64,000 nt of DNA from Streptomyces sp. NBC_00250 (GTDB lineage Bacteria; Actinomycetota; Actinomycetes; Streptomycetales; Streptomycetaceae), in contig NZ_CP108088.1 in the NCBI RefSeq assembly GCF_036192275.1, forward strand, positions 8,976,001 through 9,040,000, given 5' to 3'. The notes beneath the pieces were generated by a model, which saw only the letters and a program-made list of their open reading frames with translations, was not told the DNA's origin and made no database searches. Position numbers and translations under genes: made by a program. This document shows, piece by piece, positions 1 to 8,846 of the stretch; positions within the stretch are counted from its first letter, which is position 1, and the number at the start of each line of letters is the position of its first letter.

Positions 1-648
1 GATGACAGCGTGCTGATAAGGGCCGGCATCCGGGAAATCTTGACCTCCCACGCTCATGATGTCATCCGCGAATGCGAGGACGCCGACGAACTGGTTGCCG
101 CGGTCGACGAGCTGGTGCGTGCCGGAGCCGCCCCGAACATGGTGATCACGGATGTCCGCATGCCCCCCAGGAACACCGACGACGGACTGCGTGCCGCGAT
201 CGATCTGCGCTCCCGTCACCGGGACCTGCCGGTGTTGGTTCTCTCCGCCTACGTCACGGGCCCCTATGTGAGGGAGCTTCTGAACGGCCCGGGTGCCGAC
301 GGAGCCGTCGGATACCTGCTCAAGGAGAAAGTGGGCAGAGTCGCCGACTTCCTGCGAGCTGTCGAGACGGTCTCCGCAGGTGGCGTCGTGATCGACCCCG
401 AGGTTGTTCGCCACGTCACCCGCGCGGACTCGCCACAGGGGCCGCTTGCCCGGCTCACCGCTCGGGAAAGGGAAGTGCTCGCCCACATGGCCGAAGGGCA
501 CTCCAACGCAGAAATCGCGACGGAGCTGTTTCTTTCCGGCGCTGCCGTGAGTAAGCATGTGGCGAACGTTTTCGTGAAGCTCGGCATGCCTCCCGACGAG
601 GACAATCGGCGCGTAAAGGCCATTCTGGCCTGGTTCGAATACAACTGA
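1..648 (+). CDS. LuxR-family (NarL-type) response regulator, 5' end cut by window
   Basis: This is the C-terminal part of a two-component response regulator that would bind DNA after phosphorylation by a sensor kinase. The frame is open from base 1, so the true start lies outside the window; the GTG at 10 is probably an internal Val. A receiver domain is visible: the VITDVRMPP stretch holds the likely phospho-acceptor Asp, VLVLSAY the Thr/Ser switch region, and GYLLKE the conserved Lys. A C-terminal LuxR helix-turn-helix follows, beginning LTAREREVLAHMAEGHSNAE and running on through the recognition helix. No partner kinase is visible in the window, so it could lie upstream or the regulator could be an orphan. 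Confidence 0.9.
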   Translation, partial: DDSVLIRAGIREILTSHAHDVIRECEDADELVAAVDELVRAGAAPNMVITDVRMPPRNTDDGLRAAIDLRSRHRDLPVLVLSAYVTGPYVRELLNGPGADGAVGYLLKEKVGRVADFLRAVETVSAGGVVIDPEVVRHVTRADSPQGPLARLTAREREVLAHMAEGHSNAEIATELFLSGAAVSKHVANVFVKLGMPPDEDNRRVKAILAWFEYN

Positions 649-933
649 GGATTGGCCCCGGGCGCCGTCCAGCAGCGCCCACAGCTCCGTGAGCCCTGCG
701 TCGGTGCCGCAGGTTCTGGGAGCGTTCTCAACGCGTGTCGGCCCCAGAATCCTGGTCCCTACGAGCTCGTGGGCGCCGCCAGTCATTGGGGGGCGCAGGT
801 AGTGCTCGTTCGAGGAGCTTCCGCTCGAACTCTTCGCCATGCCGTCGAACGGGGCGGAGATCTGTACTAGGGCTGTTGCGAAAGCGGATCTTCCTTTGCG
901 ACGATCACGGTTCGGCGTGAAGGGGACGACGGG

Positions 934-1272
934 TTGGCGATGAAGCAAGAGCCGAAGGCGTGGTACAGCGCCAGAACCTTCTATAGGTGGGCGAGTTGGG
1001 AAAATCGGCCCTACGAGGAGCGCGTCGTGCTGTTCAGGGCCCGGTCCCTCGGCGAGGCCGTTGAACTGGCCGAGCGGGAGTCGGCCGAGTACGCCGGGGA
1101 GAGTGACTTCGAAGTCCTCGACATGGTCCAGGCATACCGGATCTGCGACGGCGACGAAGAAGTGGGAACGGGCACGGAGGTGTTCTCCAAACTGCATGCG
1201 CTCGACCTCCCGGCGAACGAGTTTCTCGACCGCTACGACTCGGGACCGGCCCACACTCAGATCAGTGAGTGA
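934..1272 (+). CDS. Small DUF4288-like protein
   Basis: A 112-residue soluble protein with no signal peptide or membrane segment. The opening WYSARTFYRWASWENRPYEE followed by a strand that ends in FRARSLGEAVELAERE is typical of DUF4288-type proteins, whose function is not known. The TTG at 934 is preferred over the ATG at 940 because an AGGGGAC ribosome site at 921-927 lies 6 bases upstream of it. It stands alone on the plus strand. The preceding 285 bases contain no convincing gene. Confidence 0.7.
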   Translation: MAMKQEPKAWYSARTFYRWASWENRPYEERVVLFRARSLGEAVELAERESAEYAGESDFEVLDMVQAYRICDGDEEVGTGTEVFSKLHALDLPANEFLDRYDSGPAHTQISE

Positions 1273-1414
1273 TGTCGTTGGTGGCGCTCGGCCCTGCAGT
1301 CATGGTGTGTGGGGCGAGGAGTTGTGGCGTGATCGGCCTGATGGCCTTCGATGACGCGTGCACGATGAAGCACCGCAACGATCCGCCTCCGGTCGGCTGA
1401 CCGGCCCTGCCCGG

Positions 1415-1876
1415 TCAGCCGACCGGATTTCGGCGCCGGGACGCCGCCGCCTTCGCGTACACCTCCGAGGTTGGTTCGGGACGTGCGGCGAGTGCCCAGC
1501 GCGGTAGCACTGAAGGATGGTCGGGGAAGCGGACGACTGCTTTGGTGGGGGTGGCCGGGTTCCCCAGCGCCATCCGCCGCATGTCGTGCACGGTGAACTC
1601 GTGGGAGCCGTCGCACGAGGCGCCGGGCAGCAGATCGCAGCCGAGGCATGGGCACTGCGGCGCACGTACGAATGGCGTTTCCTCGGGCGCTCGCAGACTA
1701 GATATCCCTGGGCGCGAGGCAGCCCCCTCGCCGGTGGCCAGCGCCGCCGGCACGACTGGTGACGTCGCCTCGCCGGGTGCGACCGCGCGGCGGACTTCGG
1801 CATGCGGATGCCCCGCGAGCCTGGCGGCGACTGGCTGACGCACGATGAGGCCAACGTGTCTTGCGGTCTCCGGCAT
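1415..1876 (-). pseudogene. Remnant of a leucine-rich-variant/HEAT-like repeat protein
   Basis: The minus-strand frame from an ATG at 1876 reads through repeats of the type LAGHPHAEVRRAVA, MALGNPATPTKAVVRF and HPSVLPRWALAARPE, with a CPCLGCDLL Cys cluster and CDGSHEFTV between them. These units resemble the short helical repeats (LRV type) of streptomycete hypothetical proteins. The frame ends in SRRRNPVG just where another repeat would be expected, so the C-terminus seems lost by frameshift or deletion. The N-terminus may also be short. I treat it as a broken gene; the family assignment is by pattern only. Confidence 0.45.
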
Positions 1877-1996
1877 GACCGTCAGGATCGTCGCGACCTC
1901 GGTCAAGTAACCCTGCGGTAGCTTCCTGCAGTTGAGATCCGCGGCAGTGACGTACTGGCAGAGTGGAGTGACGATTCGACCGAGGGAGGCGGTTAA

Positions 1997-2542
1997 GTGG
2001 GGAACGACGACTGGATCAGGGATTCGCTTGCCAATGAGATGGCACGGCATTTGGTCGAGCAAGGCAACGGGTGGGCGGGACCATCTGGCACGTTCATGCA
2101 GGTGCGCAGGGAGCCGGCGCGCGACAAGTGCCACTCCATCGCCGTCTGGCCCCTTGGGGGACCCATCCTCGATCTGCAGAGCACGGTGAGGCTGTCCCAA
2201 GTCGAAGCCTTGGACAACAGGTGGCCGAACGTCTGGTACGTCAACCAGCAGGAGTACGGCTTCCTGGGCGGCAAGTTCCACTGGAAGATCATTGGATATC
2301 TAGATGGCGACGACCTGCACGCGCAAGCGCGGGAGCGTGACGGCTTCCGCCCCCGGGTGGACATCACAGCAGTGGACCTGACCATCAAGCAGGGGTCCAA
2401 GTATGTGACCGACGCCTTGGGACCTTCCACCCACGACTTCCTCACCATCCGTGCGGCGTCGCCCCTGGTAGGGCACTACGCCAGCGCGCCCTGCAAGGCG
2501 TCCTTCGCCTGGCCCTGCGTAACCGGGAAGACCACCGGCTGA
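1997..2542 (+). CDS. Hypothetical protein (181 aa)
   Basis: I do not recognise the family. The frame has ordinary soluble-protein composition with many Trp, Asp and Gly residues (for example PNVWYVNQQEYGFLGGKFHW) and no signal peptide or membrane segment. The GTG at 1997 follows a GGGAGG ribosome site in the preceding bases, which supports this start. The C-terminus ends in a plain GKTTG tail. A minus-strand frame overlaps the first part but lacks protein-like composition there, so the plus strand is preferred. Confidence 0.6.
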   Translation: MGNDDWIRDSLANEMARHLVEQGNGWAGPSGTFMQVRREPARDKCHSIAVWPLGGPILDLQSTVRLSQVEALDNRWPNVWYVNQQEYGFLGGKFHWKIIGYLDGDDLHAQARERDGFRPRVDITAVDLTIKQGSKYVTDALGPSTHDFLTIRAASPLVGHYASAPCKASFAWPCVTGKTTG

Positions 2543-2739
2543 CACGTCGGTCGCCGCGAAGCCCTGGAAGTCACTGGCGGGATACGTGTGACCCGGTGTC
2601 CGGGCGGGGGCTCCGGTGCCAACTCGCTCCGCCCTCAGACTGGCCTTGCGCTCCCGGCCGCGACCGGGATCGCAAGGCCACGGGGCCCGTTCTTCCAGGC
2701 CAGGCGACCCGTCACCGACGCTCCGGCCCGCCCCGCCTC

Positions 2740-3345
2740 CTGACCCGCGAGAAGCTGGAGCGCGCCAACGGCAGGCTGTTCGCTACGCAGTCCGTCATCA
2801 ACACGTTCATCGGTCCGCCGGCCGGTGCGGCGTTGTTCGCGCTGGCGGCATCGGCGGCCTTCTGCACCGGCGCGGCCGCGTTGGCCCTCGCCGGCCTGGC
2901 GGCCCCGCTGCTGCCCGCGCTGCGTCCCACCAGCAAGGGATACGAGCACCGCCGCTCGAACCCGACCACCATGGCCCAGGACATCCGCTGCGGATGGACC
3001 CACTTCTGGCGCCACGACCTGCTGCGCCGAGTCGCATTCATGTCGGCAGCAATCAACTTCTTCGGTGCGGCCACCGGCGGGCTCCTCGTCCTGCTGATCA
3101 CCGGGCCGTACCGACTGGCCATGTCGAGCTACGGCTTGCTCATCGCCGTTCCCGCGGCCGCGTCGATCGCCGGCTCACTGCTCGCCGAACACGTCGTGCC
3201 CCGCATCGGCGGCGGCCCCACCACCTGGCTCGCCGCCCTCACCGCGGCCGCCGGCTACACAGTCCTCGGGATGGGCCAGAGCACGCCACTGGCCCTGGCC
3301 GCCGTGTTCTGGGTCACCACCCAAGGCCTCCGCGATGCTGAGGAA
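2740..3345 (+). pseudogene. MFS transporter fragment
   Basis: The frame carries the middle of a major facilitator of the EntS-like (MFS_3) type. LTREKLERANGRLFATQSVI followed by GPPAGAALFALAAS matches the cytoplasmic loop and following helices of such exporters, and three or four further hydrophobic helices follow up to about 3335. Both ends are missing: upstream (2596-2740) reads as Arg/Pro-rich non-protein-like sequence, and after VFWVTTQGL the frame turns into low-quality sequence. This is a remnant of a drug or siderophore exporter gene, probably non-functional. Confidence 0.65.
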
Positions 3346-3534
3346 CCCCCTCATCTCCGCTCCCGCGCCCGCTTCAAACCGGTTCCCACTGACACCGGCA
3401 GCCACGGCACAGGGCCGCTCCGCGTGCGGCAATGCGGAGTTGCCATCGCTGCCAGTCGCTCCCCATAGCGCCCCGGAAACCACAGGCACTGCAGGAGGTC
3501 GTCGTTCTCGTCCGGCTCGCTCACGTGCGAGTCG

Positions 3535-3556
3535 CCTAAGGGTTGTCCCGTAAATG
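3535..3556 (+). repeat. Left terminal inverted repeat of the IS5-type unit
   Basis: It begins CCTAAGGGTTGTCCCGTAA and pairs with 4851-4872 on the other strand with two mismatches. Confidence 0.7.
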
Positions 3557-3604
3557 ATCTTCGGATCGCCTCGGGCAGGGCTGACCGCCGTACGGCCAGC
3601 TGAT

Positions 3605-4375
3605 CTAGCCGGCGAGGGCGAGGTTGGGCATCCGGGCGATGCCGAGCATGGCGTGGTGGACGCCGTCGCCCTTGAGGCGGCAGTCGCGGAGGATCTTCCA
3701 GTTCTTTATGCGGGCGAAGACGTGCTCGACGCGGGCCCGGACCTGCTTGTGGGACTTGTTGTGTTCCTCTTTCCAGCCGCGGAGTTCGGTCTGGCCGCGC
3801 TTGCGGCGGTGAGGGATGACGAGTCCGGTGCCTGGGTAGCCGCCGTCGGCGACCGTGAGGGTCTTGCCGACTGCGGCCTTGGCGCCGGACTCCTCCCACG
3901 CCTTGCAGTCGTTGCGGTTCCCGGCGAGCGGCCGGCCGACCACAACGACCAGGCGGGTGTGGGCGTCGATGACGACCTGGTGGTTGGTGGAGTACCGATA
4001 GTTCTTCGACCGCTCGGCGATGGAGTGGTCACGGGTAGGGACCAGGGTGCCGTCCACGATGAGCACGGCGTCGTTGGCGAATCGCTTGCGGGGCTGGAGC
4101 GCGAGCATCGGCGCGAGATGGTCGATGATGCGGTCCGCTGCCGACTTCGAGATCCCGAACAGCGGGGCGAGCTGCCGCATGGTCAGGTTCGTTCGCCAGT
4201 ACGCAGTGACCAGCAGGGCCCGGTCCTCCAGTGGAAGGCTCCACGGCCGGCCCTTGCGGACCGAGTCCGCACCTGCGCGACGCAGCACCGTCACCAGCTT
4301 CCCGAAGGCGCGCGGGCTCAGCCCGGAGAACGGTGCTATCCAGGACGGCTCCGACGCCGTGATCACGCCAGCCAC
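3605..4375 (-). CDS. IS5-family transposase (DDE_Tnp_4 type)
   Basis: A 256-residue DDE transposase, the usual full length for this IS5 subgroup in Streptomyces. The N-terminal helix-turn-helix region includes LSPRAFGKLVTVLRRAG and LTMRQLAPLFGISKSAADRI. The catalytic core shows LIVDGTLVPTRD (first Asp), TVADGGYPGTG (second Asp) and the C-terminal HKQVRARVEHVFARIKNW (Glu). No frameshift or stop is seen, so it may be active. The open frame continues upstream to 4864 but that part lies antisense to the 4448-4831 gene; a GTG at 4375 gives the family-typical N-terminus. Confidence 0.85.
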   Translation of the reverse strand: MAGVITASEPSWIAPFSGLSPRAFGKLVTVLRRAGADSVRKGRPWSLPLEDRALLVTAYWRTNLTMRQLAPLFGISKSAADRIIDHLAPMLALQPRKRFANDAVLIVDGTLVPTRDHSIAERSKNYRYSTNHQVVIDAHTRLVVVVGRPLAGNRNDCKAWEESGAKAAVGKTLTVADGGYPGTGLVIPHRRKRGQTELRGWKEEHNKSHKQVRARVEHVFARIKNWKILRDCRLKGDGVHHAMLGIARMPNLALAG

Positions 4376-4447
4376 ACCAGGATCATCCCAGTTGCCGACG
4401 CTGCCCCATGTCCTCGATCCTGTGTGCTCGGCAAGCAGGGAGGGCAC

Positions 4448-4831
4448 ATGGGCCTGGTTCTTTTCCCGGGCGACGGAGACAACAGCAGTCCGGATGTCTC
4501 CTGGTCCTACAGCGGCTTTGCCACGTTCCGGCGGCGTCTGGCCGAGGCCGAGGGGCTCGTCCTGTCTGAGATGTGGGGCTTCGGCGGCGAGCGTCCATGG
4601 AGCGAGGTGTCCACCGCTCTGGAGCCACTCCTCGATCATCCGGATGACAGCGGTGACGACCTCTCGCCTGGCGAGTGCGCGTCGATTCTGGTCCGGCTGG
4701 AGGCGATCAGCGACCAGTGGGCGCGGGAGGGCGGCGACCAGCTCCTCCAGCAGCACATCAAGGATGCCCGCCAGCTGGCGGGCATCCTGCGGCTCTGCAT
4801 CGAGAAGAGCGTCCCGCTGGTCTTCCTCTGA
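4448..4831 (+). CDS. Conserved streptomycete hypothetical protein inside the IS unit
   Basis: A 127-residue soluble protein starting MGLVLFPGDGDNSSPDVSWS. It has a PLLDHPDDSGDDLSPGECA segment, then helices ending in DARQLAGILRLCIEKSVPLV. This resembles small actinomycete proteins of unknown function that normally lie outside insertion sequences. A GGGAGGG site directly upstream of the ATG supports the start. It lies divergent to the transposase and inside the element's inverted repeats, so it may move with the element. It has no catalytic motif that I recognise. Confidence 0.65.
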   Translation: MGLVLFPGDGDNSSPDVSWSYSGFATFRRRLAEAEGLVLSEMWGFGGERPWSEVSTALEPLLDHPDDSGDDLSPGECASILVRLEAISDQWAREGGDQLLQQHIKDARQLAGILRLCIEKSVPLVFL

Positions 4832-4850
4832 AGCCCACCGACCACGGAAC

Positions 4851-4872
4851 CACTTACGGGACACCCCTTAGG
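4851..4872 (-). repeat. Right terminal inverted repeat of the IS5-type unit
   Basis: Pairs with 3535-3556 (20 of 22 positions). It starts 20 bases after the stop of the passenger gene. Confidence 0.7.
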
Positions 4873-4892
4873 GCGTCTCTTTCAGATCATGC

Positions 4893-5250
4893 TTAGGCGG
4901 CATCCCACTCTGCCTGCAGCCAGTTGAGTTGCGCCTCGCTGAGCGGAGGATTGAAACCTTCAGGGAACATGAGTGTGAGTGGCTGTGGCCACATTTTTTC
5001 GGACCCGTGCTCTTCACAGTGCAGAGCCACGAGATGCGGTCCCTCCCCGCAAGCCTCGCTCTGGTAGAAGCGGTCATGCGTCTGGCAGAAGTACGAGAAC
5101 ACCGTGCAGCCGTCCTCGTCAGTCGGCTCGTAGAAACCGGGGTCCCGGACGATCAGTGTCACCGGTTCCTGACGGTTGAACCGGGGGATGGGCCGAGGAT
5201 CGCACCACAGCAGTCGAGGAGGAAGCACGAGATCATTCTCTGCCAAAGGC
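4893..5250 (-). pseudogene. Hypothetical protein truncated at its 5' end by an IS
   Basis: The minus-strand frame from about 5250 reads AENDLVLPPRLLWCDPRPIP and continues through FCQTHDRFYQSEACGEGPHL to LNWLQAEWDAA, which looks like a genuine soluble protein with several Cys and His residues. Upstream of this point the frame runs into the end of the decayed IS5 element at 5260, so the natural N-terminus has been lost. I do not recognise the family. It is probably silent. Confidence 0.5.
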
Positions 5251-5254
5251 GGCT

Positions 5255-6145
5255 GCGAGTCAGCGCGCAGACCAGATGAAGATGCCTGCGAGATGGAGTG
5301 CCGCCAGGTAGATGGTGGCGGTCTTGTCATATCGAGTGGTCAGGCCGCGCCACTGCTTGAGTCTGTTGATGCAGCGCTCGACCGTGTTGCGCTGTTTGTA
5401 GGCGTCCCGGTCGAAGGCAGGTGGCCTGCCGCCGCGGCTGCCGAGGCGTTTGCGATTGGCGGCCTGGTCGGCGGGCTGCGGGATCACGGCCCTGATTCCG
5501 CGTCGGCGCAGATGTTAGCGGATCGCGCGGGACGAGTAGGCCTTGTCGGCCAGGACCACGTCCGGCGTGATCCTAGGGCGGCCATTCCGCCGGGGCACCC
5601 GTAAGCGGGTCATGACCTCGGGGAACGCTGGTGCGTCACCTGCCTGTCCGGGCGTGATGACGAAGGCCAGCGGGCGACAGCGGCCGTCGGCGGCGAGGTG
5701 GATCTTCGTGGTCAGCCCACCCCGGGACTGTCCGAGGGCATGGTCGTCCGGCTCGCCGGCCGGGGCCCCCTTTGACTTATCCCGGCGGCGTGCTGGTGGG
5801 CGCGGACGACGGTGGAGTCGACCGCGACGACCCAGTCGAGGTCGCCCTTCAGTGTCGGCCTGGGCGAGCAGGGTGGTGAACACACGCTCCCAGGTGCCGT
5901 CGGCGGACCACTTCCGCAGACGGTTGTGGGCTCCCTTCCACGAGCCGAAGTGCTCGGGCAGGTCCATCCACGGCCTCCCGGTGCGGTACTTGAACGCGAG
6001 CGCATCCATCACCTGCCGGTGATCACGCCACCGCCCGCCCCGCTTCGGAGTTCGATCCGGCAGCAACGGCTCGCTCGTGCCCACTGGGCATCAGTCAATG
6101 ACACACATCAACCAACGATCAGATGATCCGAAGGAAACGGCCTGG
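5255..6145. mobile_element. Decayed IS5-family (IS427-group-like) element
   Basis: The right boundary holds an imperfect IS end at 6123-6145. It resembles the end found beside the related element at 58422-58441; both share GAAACGGCCT. The left boundary lacks this repeat and abuts a truncated gene, so the element has lost one end. It lies between two broken genes: a hypothetical gene to the left and an alcohol dehydrogenase relic to the right. Confidence 0.6.
5260..6084 (-). pseudogene. IS5-family transposase, frameshifted and with an internal stop
   Basis: The parts of a DDE transposase are spread over two frames. RGGRWRDHRQVMDALAFKYR to WSADGTWERV is in one frame. DLDWVVAVDSTVVRAHQHAA (first catalytic Asp) is in another. 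SRGGLTTKIHLAADGRCRPL through VVLADKAYSSRAIR (second Asp) is back in the first. A TAA then interrupts the frame directly after SRAIR, and the remainder RKRLGSRGGRPPAFDRDAYK to the C-terminal NTVERCINRLKQWRG (Glu) lies beyond it. One frame change might be programmed, as in IS427-type elements, but the stop codon makes the copy inactive. Confidence 0.8.
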
Positions 6146-6183
6146 AGCCTGCCTCTTGGAAGTGTGGTGTGCATGGTGCTGCA

Positions 6184-6333
6184 TGCCGGATCGAAATCCT
6201 GTGGCAGCAGCGCTCGCCCCGCAGCGGCTGACCGAGCGGGTCGTGGGCCTCGACGAGGCGGCAGCGCTGCCGCCTGGCTTCGACTGGGCCTCTCCCCGCC
6301 GGGATGACGGTGATCGATCCGTTCCACTGCTGA
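6184..6333 (+). pseudogene. C-terminal relic of a zinc-type alcohol dehydrogenase
   Basis: The plus strand reads LTERVVGLDEAAALPPGFDW and then, after a one-base shift near 6288, AGMTVIDPFHC followed by a stop. The LTERVVGLDEA...SPAGMTVIDP pattern is the typical end of zinc-containing medium-chain dehydrogenases. The rest of the gene is missing, replaced by the IS end at 6123-6145. This is visible only when two frames are joined, so it is a relic. Confidence 0.5.
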
Positions 6334-6407
6334 ATTCACGGCGGACACGACCGGGGCGGCGGGCGTGGCGTCAGGATTTGTACGGGTTGTCGGGTGATGA
6401 TGGCGTA

Positions 6408-7043
6408 GTGCGACTTGATCACGTGTCCTATGCGGTGGCCCGCGACAGCTTCGTCTCGACCGTTCAGTGGATCGGATCGGCCCTCGGCGCCGGGTTCGTC
6501 GACGGGGGCGTGCACCCGCGATTCGGCACCCGCAATTTCATTCTCCCGCTGAGCGGCGGCACCTATGTCGAGGTCGTCACCACACTCGACCACCCCGCCG
6601 CCGACCGCGCACCCTTCGGCCAGGCGGTCGCGCGCCGCGCCGCCGAGGGCGGCGGCTGGCTCGGTTGGGTGGTCTCCGTCGATGACATCGCCCCGGTCGA
6701 GGCCCGCCTCGGCCGCACCTCGGCCGAGGGCCACCGCGTCCGCCCCGACGGGTTCGACCTGAGGTGGAAGCAGATCGGCCTGCTGGAACTGCTGGAGGAC
6801 CCGCAACTGCCCTACTTCCTTGAGTGGTTGGTCCCCGTCGAGGAGCGCCCGAGCGCCGACCCGCGCACATCCACCACCGTCCACGGGGTCTCCATCGCAG
6901 GCGACGCCGCCTCCATCGCCGAATTCCTCGGCGAACCGGCCGACCACCCCCTCGACCAGATCGACGTCACCTGGGTCGAGGATGAGGAACCGGGCCTGGT
7001 CTCGGTCGAGTTCGCCACCGCCCACGGCCCGGTCACGATCTGA
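6408..7043 (+). CDS. VOC (glyoxalase-like) family protein
   Basis: A 211-residue protein of the glyoxalase-like/VOC fold. The N-terminus MRLDHVSYAV opens the first module, where His is a usual metal ligand. It continues through GTRNFILPLSGGTYVEVVTT and GGGWLGWVVSVDDIAPVEAR, and a second module follows from about residue 155. The GTG at 6408 is chosen because the sequence before it belongs to the dehydrogenase relic and the VOC fold begins directly here. The substrate is unknown. It stands alone between two IS relics and looks intact. Confidence 0.75.
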   Translation: MRLDHVSYAVARDSFVSTVQWIGSALGAGFVDGGVHPRFGTRNFILPLSGGTYVEVVTTLDHPAADRAPFGQAVARRAAEGGGWLGWVVSVDDIAPVEARLGRTSAEGHRVRPDGFDLRWKQIGLLELLEDPQLPYFLEWLVPVEERPSADPRTSTTVHGVSIAGDAASIAEFLGEPADHPLDQIDVTWVEDEEPGLVSVEFATAHGPVTI

Positions 7044-7089
7044 CCAGGGCCCGACTGCCCCGCGGGAGCAGCCGGCTGGGGTCTCCTGG

Positions 7090-7962
7090 CCAGCGCCCGC
7101 CTCTTTGATGGGTTGGTCAGTTGATCGGATGTGTCTGCCCGATCAGTGATCACTGATGCGACTGTGGGGCCGGATCGAGCCGCTGATGCCGGCCGATCCG
7201 GTCCGTGGACGGCGGTGGGCCGATCACCGCCGAACGCTCGAGGCCATCATGTGCAAGCACCGCACCAACTCGCCCTGGCGGGACCTGCCCGACGAGCTCG
7301 GCCCGTTCCAGACCGCCCACAAACGACTGATCAGATGGGCAGTCGACGGAACCTGGCAGAACATCCTGACCGCCGTGCCGGCGGCCGCGGACGCCGGTGA
7401 CGACATCGGCTGGACCGTCTCGGTCGACTCCACGATCGTCCGCGCCCCACCAGCATTCCGCCGGAGCACGCAAAAAGGGGCCGAAGGCCGCAGCGAGCCC
7501 GCCACCACGCCCTCGGACGCTCACTCCCTCGGGCGCTCACGCGGCGGTCTGAGCACCAAGGTCCACCTGGTCGCCGACGACCGTGCACGGCCCCTGGCCC
7601 TGACCGTCACCGCGGGCCAGGCCGGACGCACCCGCCTTCGAAGCGGTCGTGGCCCGCATCCGCGTGCCACGAAGCGGGCCCGGCAGGCCCCGAACCCGGC
7701 CGTTGGCCATGCTCGCGGACCCGGGCCTACTCCTCCCGTGCCATCCGGCCCCACCTGCGAACGACGCAGGCGGCCTCCCGCCCGGCTTCGGCGCCGAGAT
7801 CCGCAAAGCAGCGGAACAGCGTCGAACGCTGCATCAACCGCCTCGAGCAGTGGCGCGGCCTGGCCACACGATGCGACCAACTCGCCATCGCCTACCAGGC
7901 AGCACTCCACCTCGCCGCCATCCTCATCTGGGCAGGACACTGACCAAAGAGACAGAACCCAG
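7090..7962. mobile_element. Second decayed IS5-family element
   Basis: The sequence after the transposase stop (7944-7962) begins CCAAAGAGACAGAACCC, typical of IS5-type ends. The segment at about 7100-7120 contains CTCTTTG in inverted relation to it, so the left end is probably near 7090-7100. The transposase between them is frameshifted. Confidence 0.5.
7156..7943 (+). pseudogene. IS5-family transposase with several frameshifts
   Basis: The fragments of a DDE transposase can be traced in order. MRLWGRIEPLMPADP and RWADHRRTLEAIMCKHRTN are followed by IGWTVSVDSTIVRA (first Asp). After that the HQHSAGARKKG segment lies in a second frame. SRGGLSTKVHLVADDRARPL is in the first frame again, APAFEAVVARIRVP is in another, and AYSSRAI through NSVERCINRLEQWRGLATR (Glu) to the stop at 7943 is in a third. 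At least three changes of frame are needed, near 7447-7480, 7628 and 7720, so the copy is dead. Confidence 0.75.
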
Positions 7963-8413
7963 CGGGTGCAGGCCGGGGCCGGGCGATGGCGGCGTCCAGG
8001 TGGCGGGCGTTCCGCCGCACCACCGCGTCGAGACCAGGCCGAGGGTGGCGAGCTGTTCCGCCCGGCTCTCTTCGAGGCCGGCTCCCAGGCGAACGGACGC
8101 GCGGTCGCGGCGGTCACGACCGCCCGTGGCGAAGCGGTCGGCCCTGGACCGCGGGCGGGCTGGTCGGGCGTCCTGGCCAGAGATCGCGCGGCCTTCACCG
8201 ATGGCGCCGAGGCTACGTGGAGGCGCGCCCCGCCTGCAGTCGTCTGGCTCGAGCCCCCTGCACCTTGCCGTTCGCCCGCACGGAGCCCGAATAAGATCCG
8301 ATGAACGCGTGTAAGTGCGAGGGCATGCGGGGAGGACTGCTGCGGGCATCCGAAACGGAAGCCAGGGGTGGCTCGGAACCGGGTCACCGCTGAATTGACC
8401 CAGAAGGACGAGC
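7944..8413. other. No gene seen
   Basis: All frames here are Arg/Pro-rich and lack recognisable motifs. The last 30-40 bases must hold the promoter and ribosome site of the cold-shock gene. Confidence 0.5.
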
Positions 8414-8617
8414 ATGGCCAGCGGCACCGTGAAGTGGTTCAACTCCGAAAAGGGCTTCGGCTTCATCGCCCAGGACGGAGGAGGACCGGACGTCTTCGCT
8501 CACTACTCCAACATCTCCGGCAACGGATACCGCGAACTGACCGAGGGCGAGACGGTGACGTTCGACATCACCCAGGGCCAGAAGGGCCCGCAGGCAGAGA
8601 ACATCATCCGCGGCTGA
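8414..8617 (+). CDS. CspA-family cold-shock protein
   Basis: A 67-residue single cold-shock domain that binds single-stranded RNA or DNA. Both RNP motifs are intact: KGFGFIAQ (RNP1) and DVFAHYS (RNP2), after the standard [14 protein letters not shown] start. The length is the family norm. It is followed by a strong hairpin at 8635-8665, so it forms its own transcript. Its base and codon use look native. Many paralogues exist in Streptomyces, so I give no specific gene name. Confidence 0.97.
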   Translation: MASGTVKWFNSEKGFGFIAQDGGGPDVFAHYSNISGNGYRELTEGETVTFDITQGQKGPQAENIIRG

Positions 8618-8634
8618 GCCCCGCTCCCACTTCT

Positions 8635-8665
8635 GGCGGCGCCTGCACCCTGTGGAGGCGCCGCC
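8635..8665 (+). terminator. Hairpin terminator after the cold-shock gene
   Basis: A perfect 10-bp stem (GGCGGCGCCT / AGGCGCCGCC) with an 11-base loop begins 17 bases after the stop codon. There is no U-tract, as is usual in Streptomyces. Confidence 0.75.
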
Positions 8666-8846
8666 GGTGACGACGGCGTACCCGGGGGTGGTCCAAGACC
8701 ACCTTGCAGGGGGCCGGACGGTATCCACCGGGACGGCTCCAGAGAGGGTGGCGAGGCCGGCGCTTTCGTCATAGCGGGCGTGCGCTCCCCAGCGACGCAC
8801 ACGCACCCTTCACGACACGCTGGGGGCTCACGGGACACGCGGGACG

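Larger units (their letters stand above)
3535..4872. mobile_element. IS5-family unit with terminal inverted repeats and a passenger gene
   Basis: The two ends carry inverted repeats that match at 20 of 22 positions (3535-3556 against 4872-4851), sharing the core TGTCCCGTAA. Between them lie an intact minus-strand IS5-type transposase (3605-4375) and an oppositely oriented small gene (4448-4831). IS5-family elements with a transposase of this size are usually about 0.9 kb, so this unit is longer by about the size of the small gene. I see no clear target-site duplication. The small gene may be passenger DNA caught between IS ends. Confidence 0.65.

Noticed and set aside
869..884. Possible IS end (GGGCTGTTGCGAAAG) before the gene at 934
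   Set aside because: No partner repeat or transposase remnant nearby.
8666..8846. Possible small gene after the cold-shock terminator
   Set aside because: No frame with protein-like composition or ribosome site.
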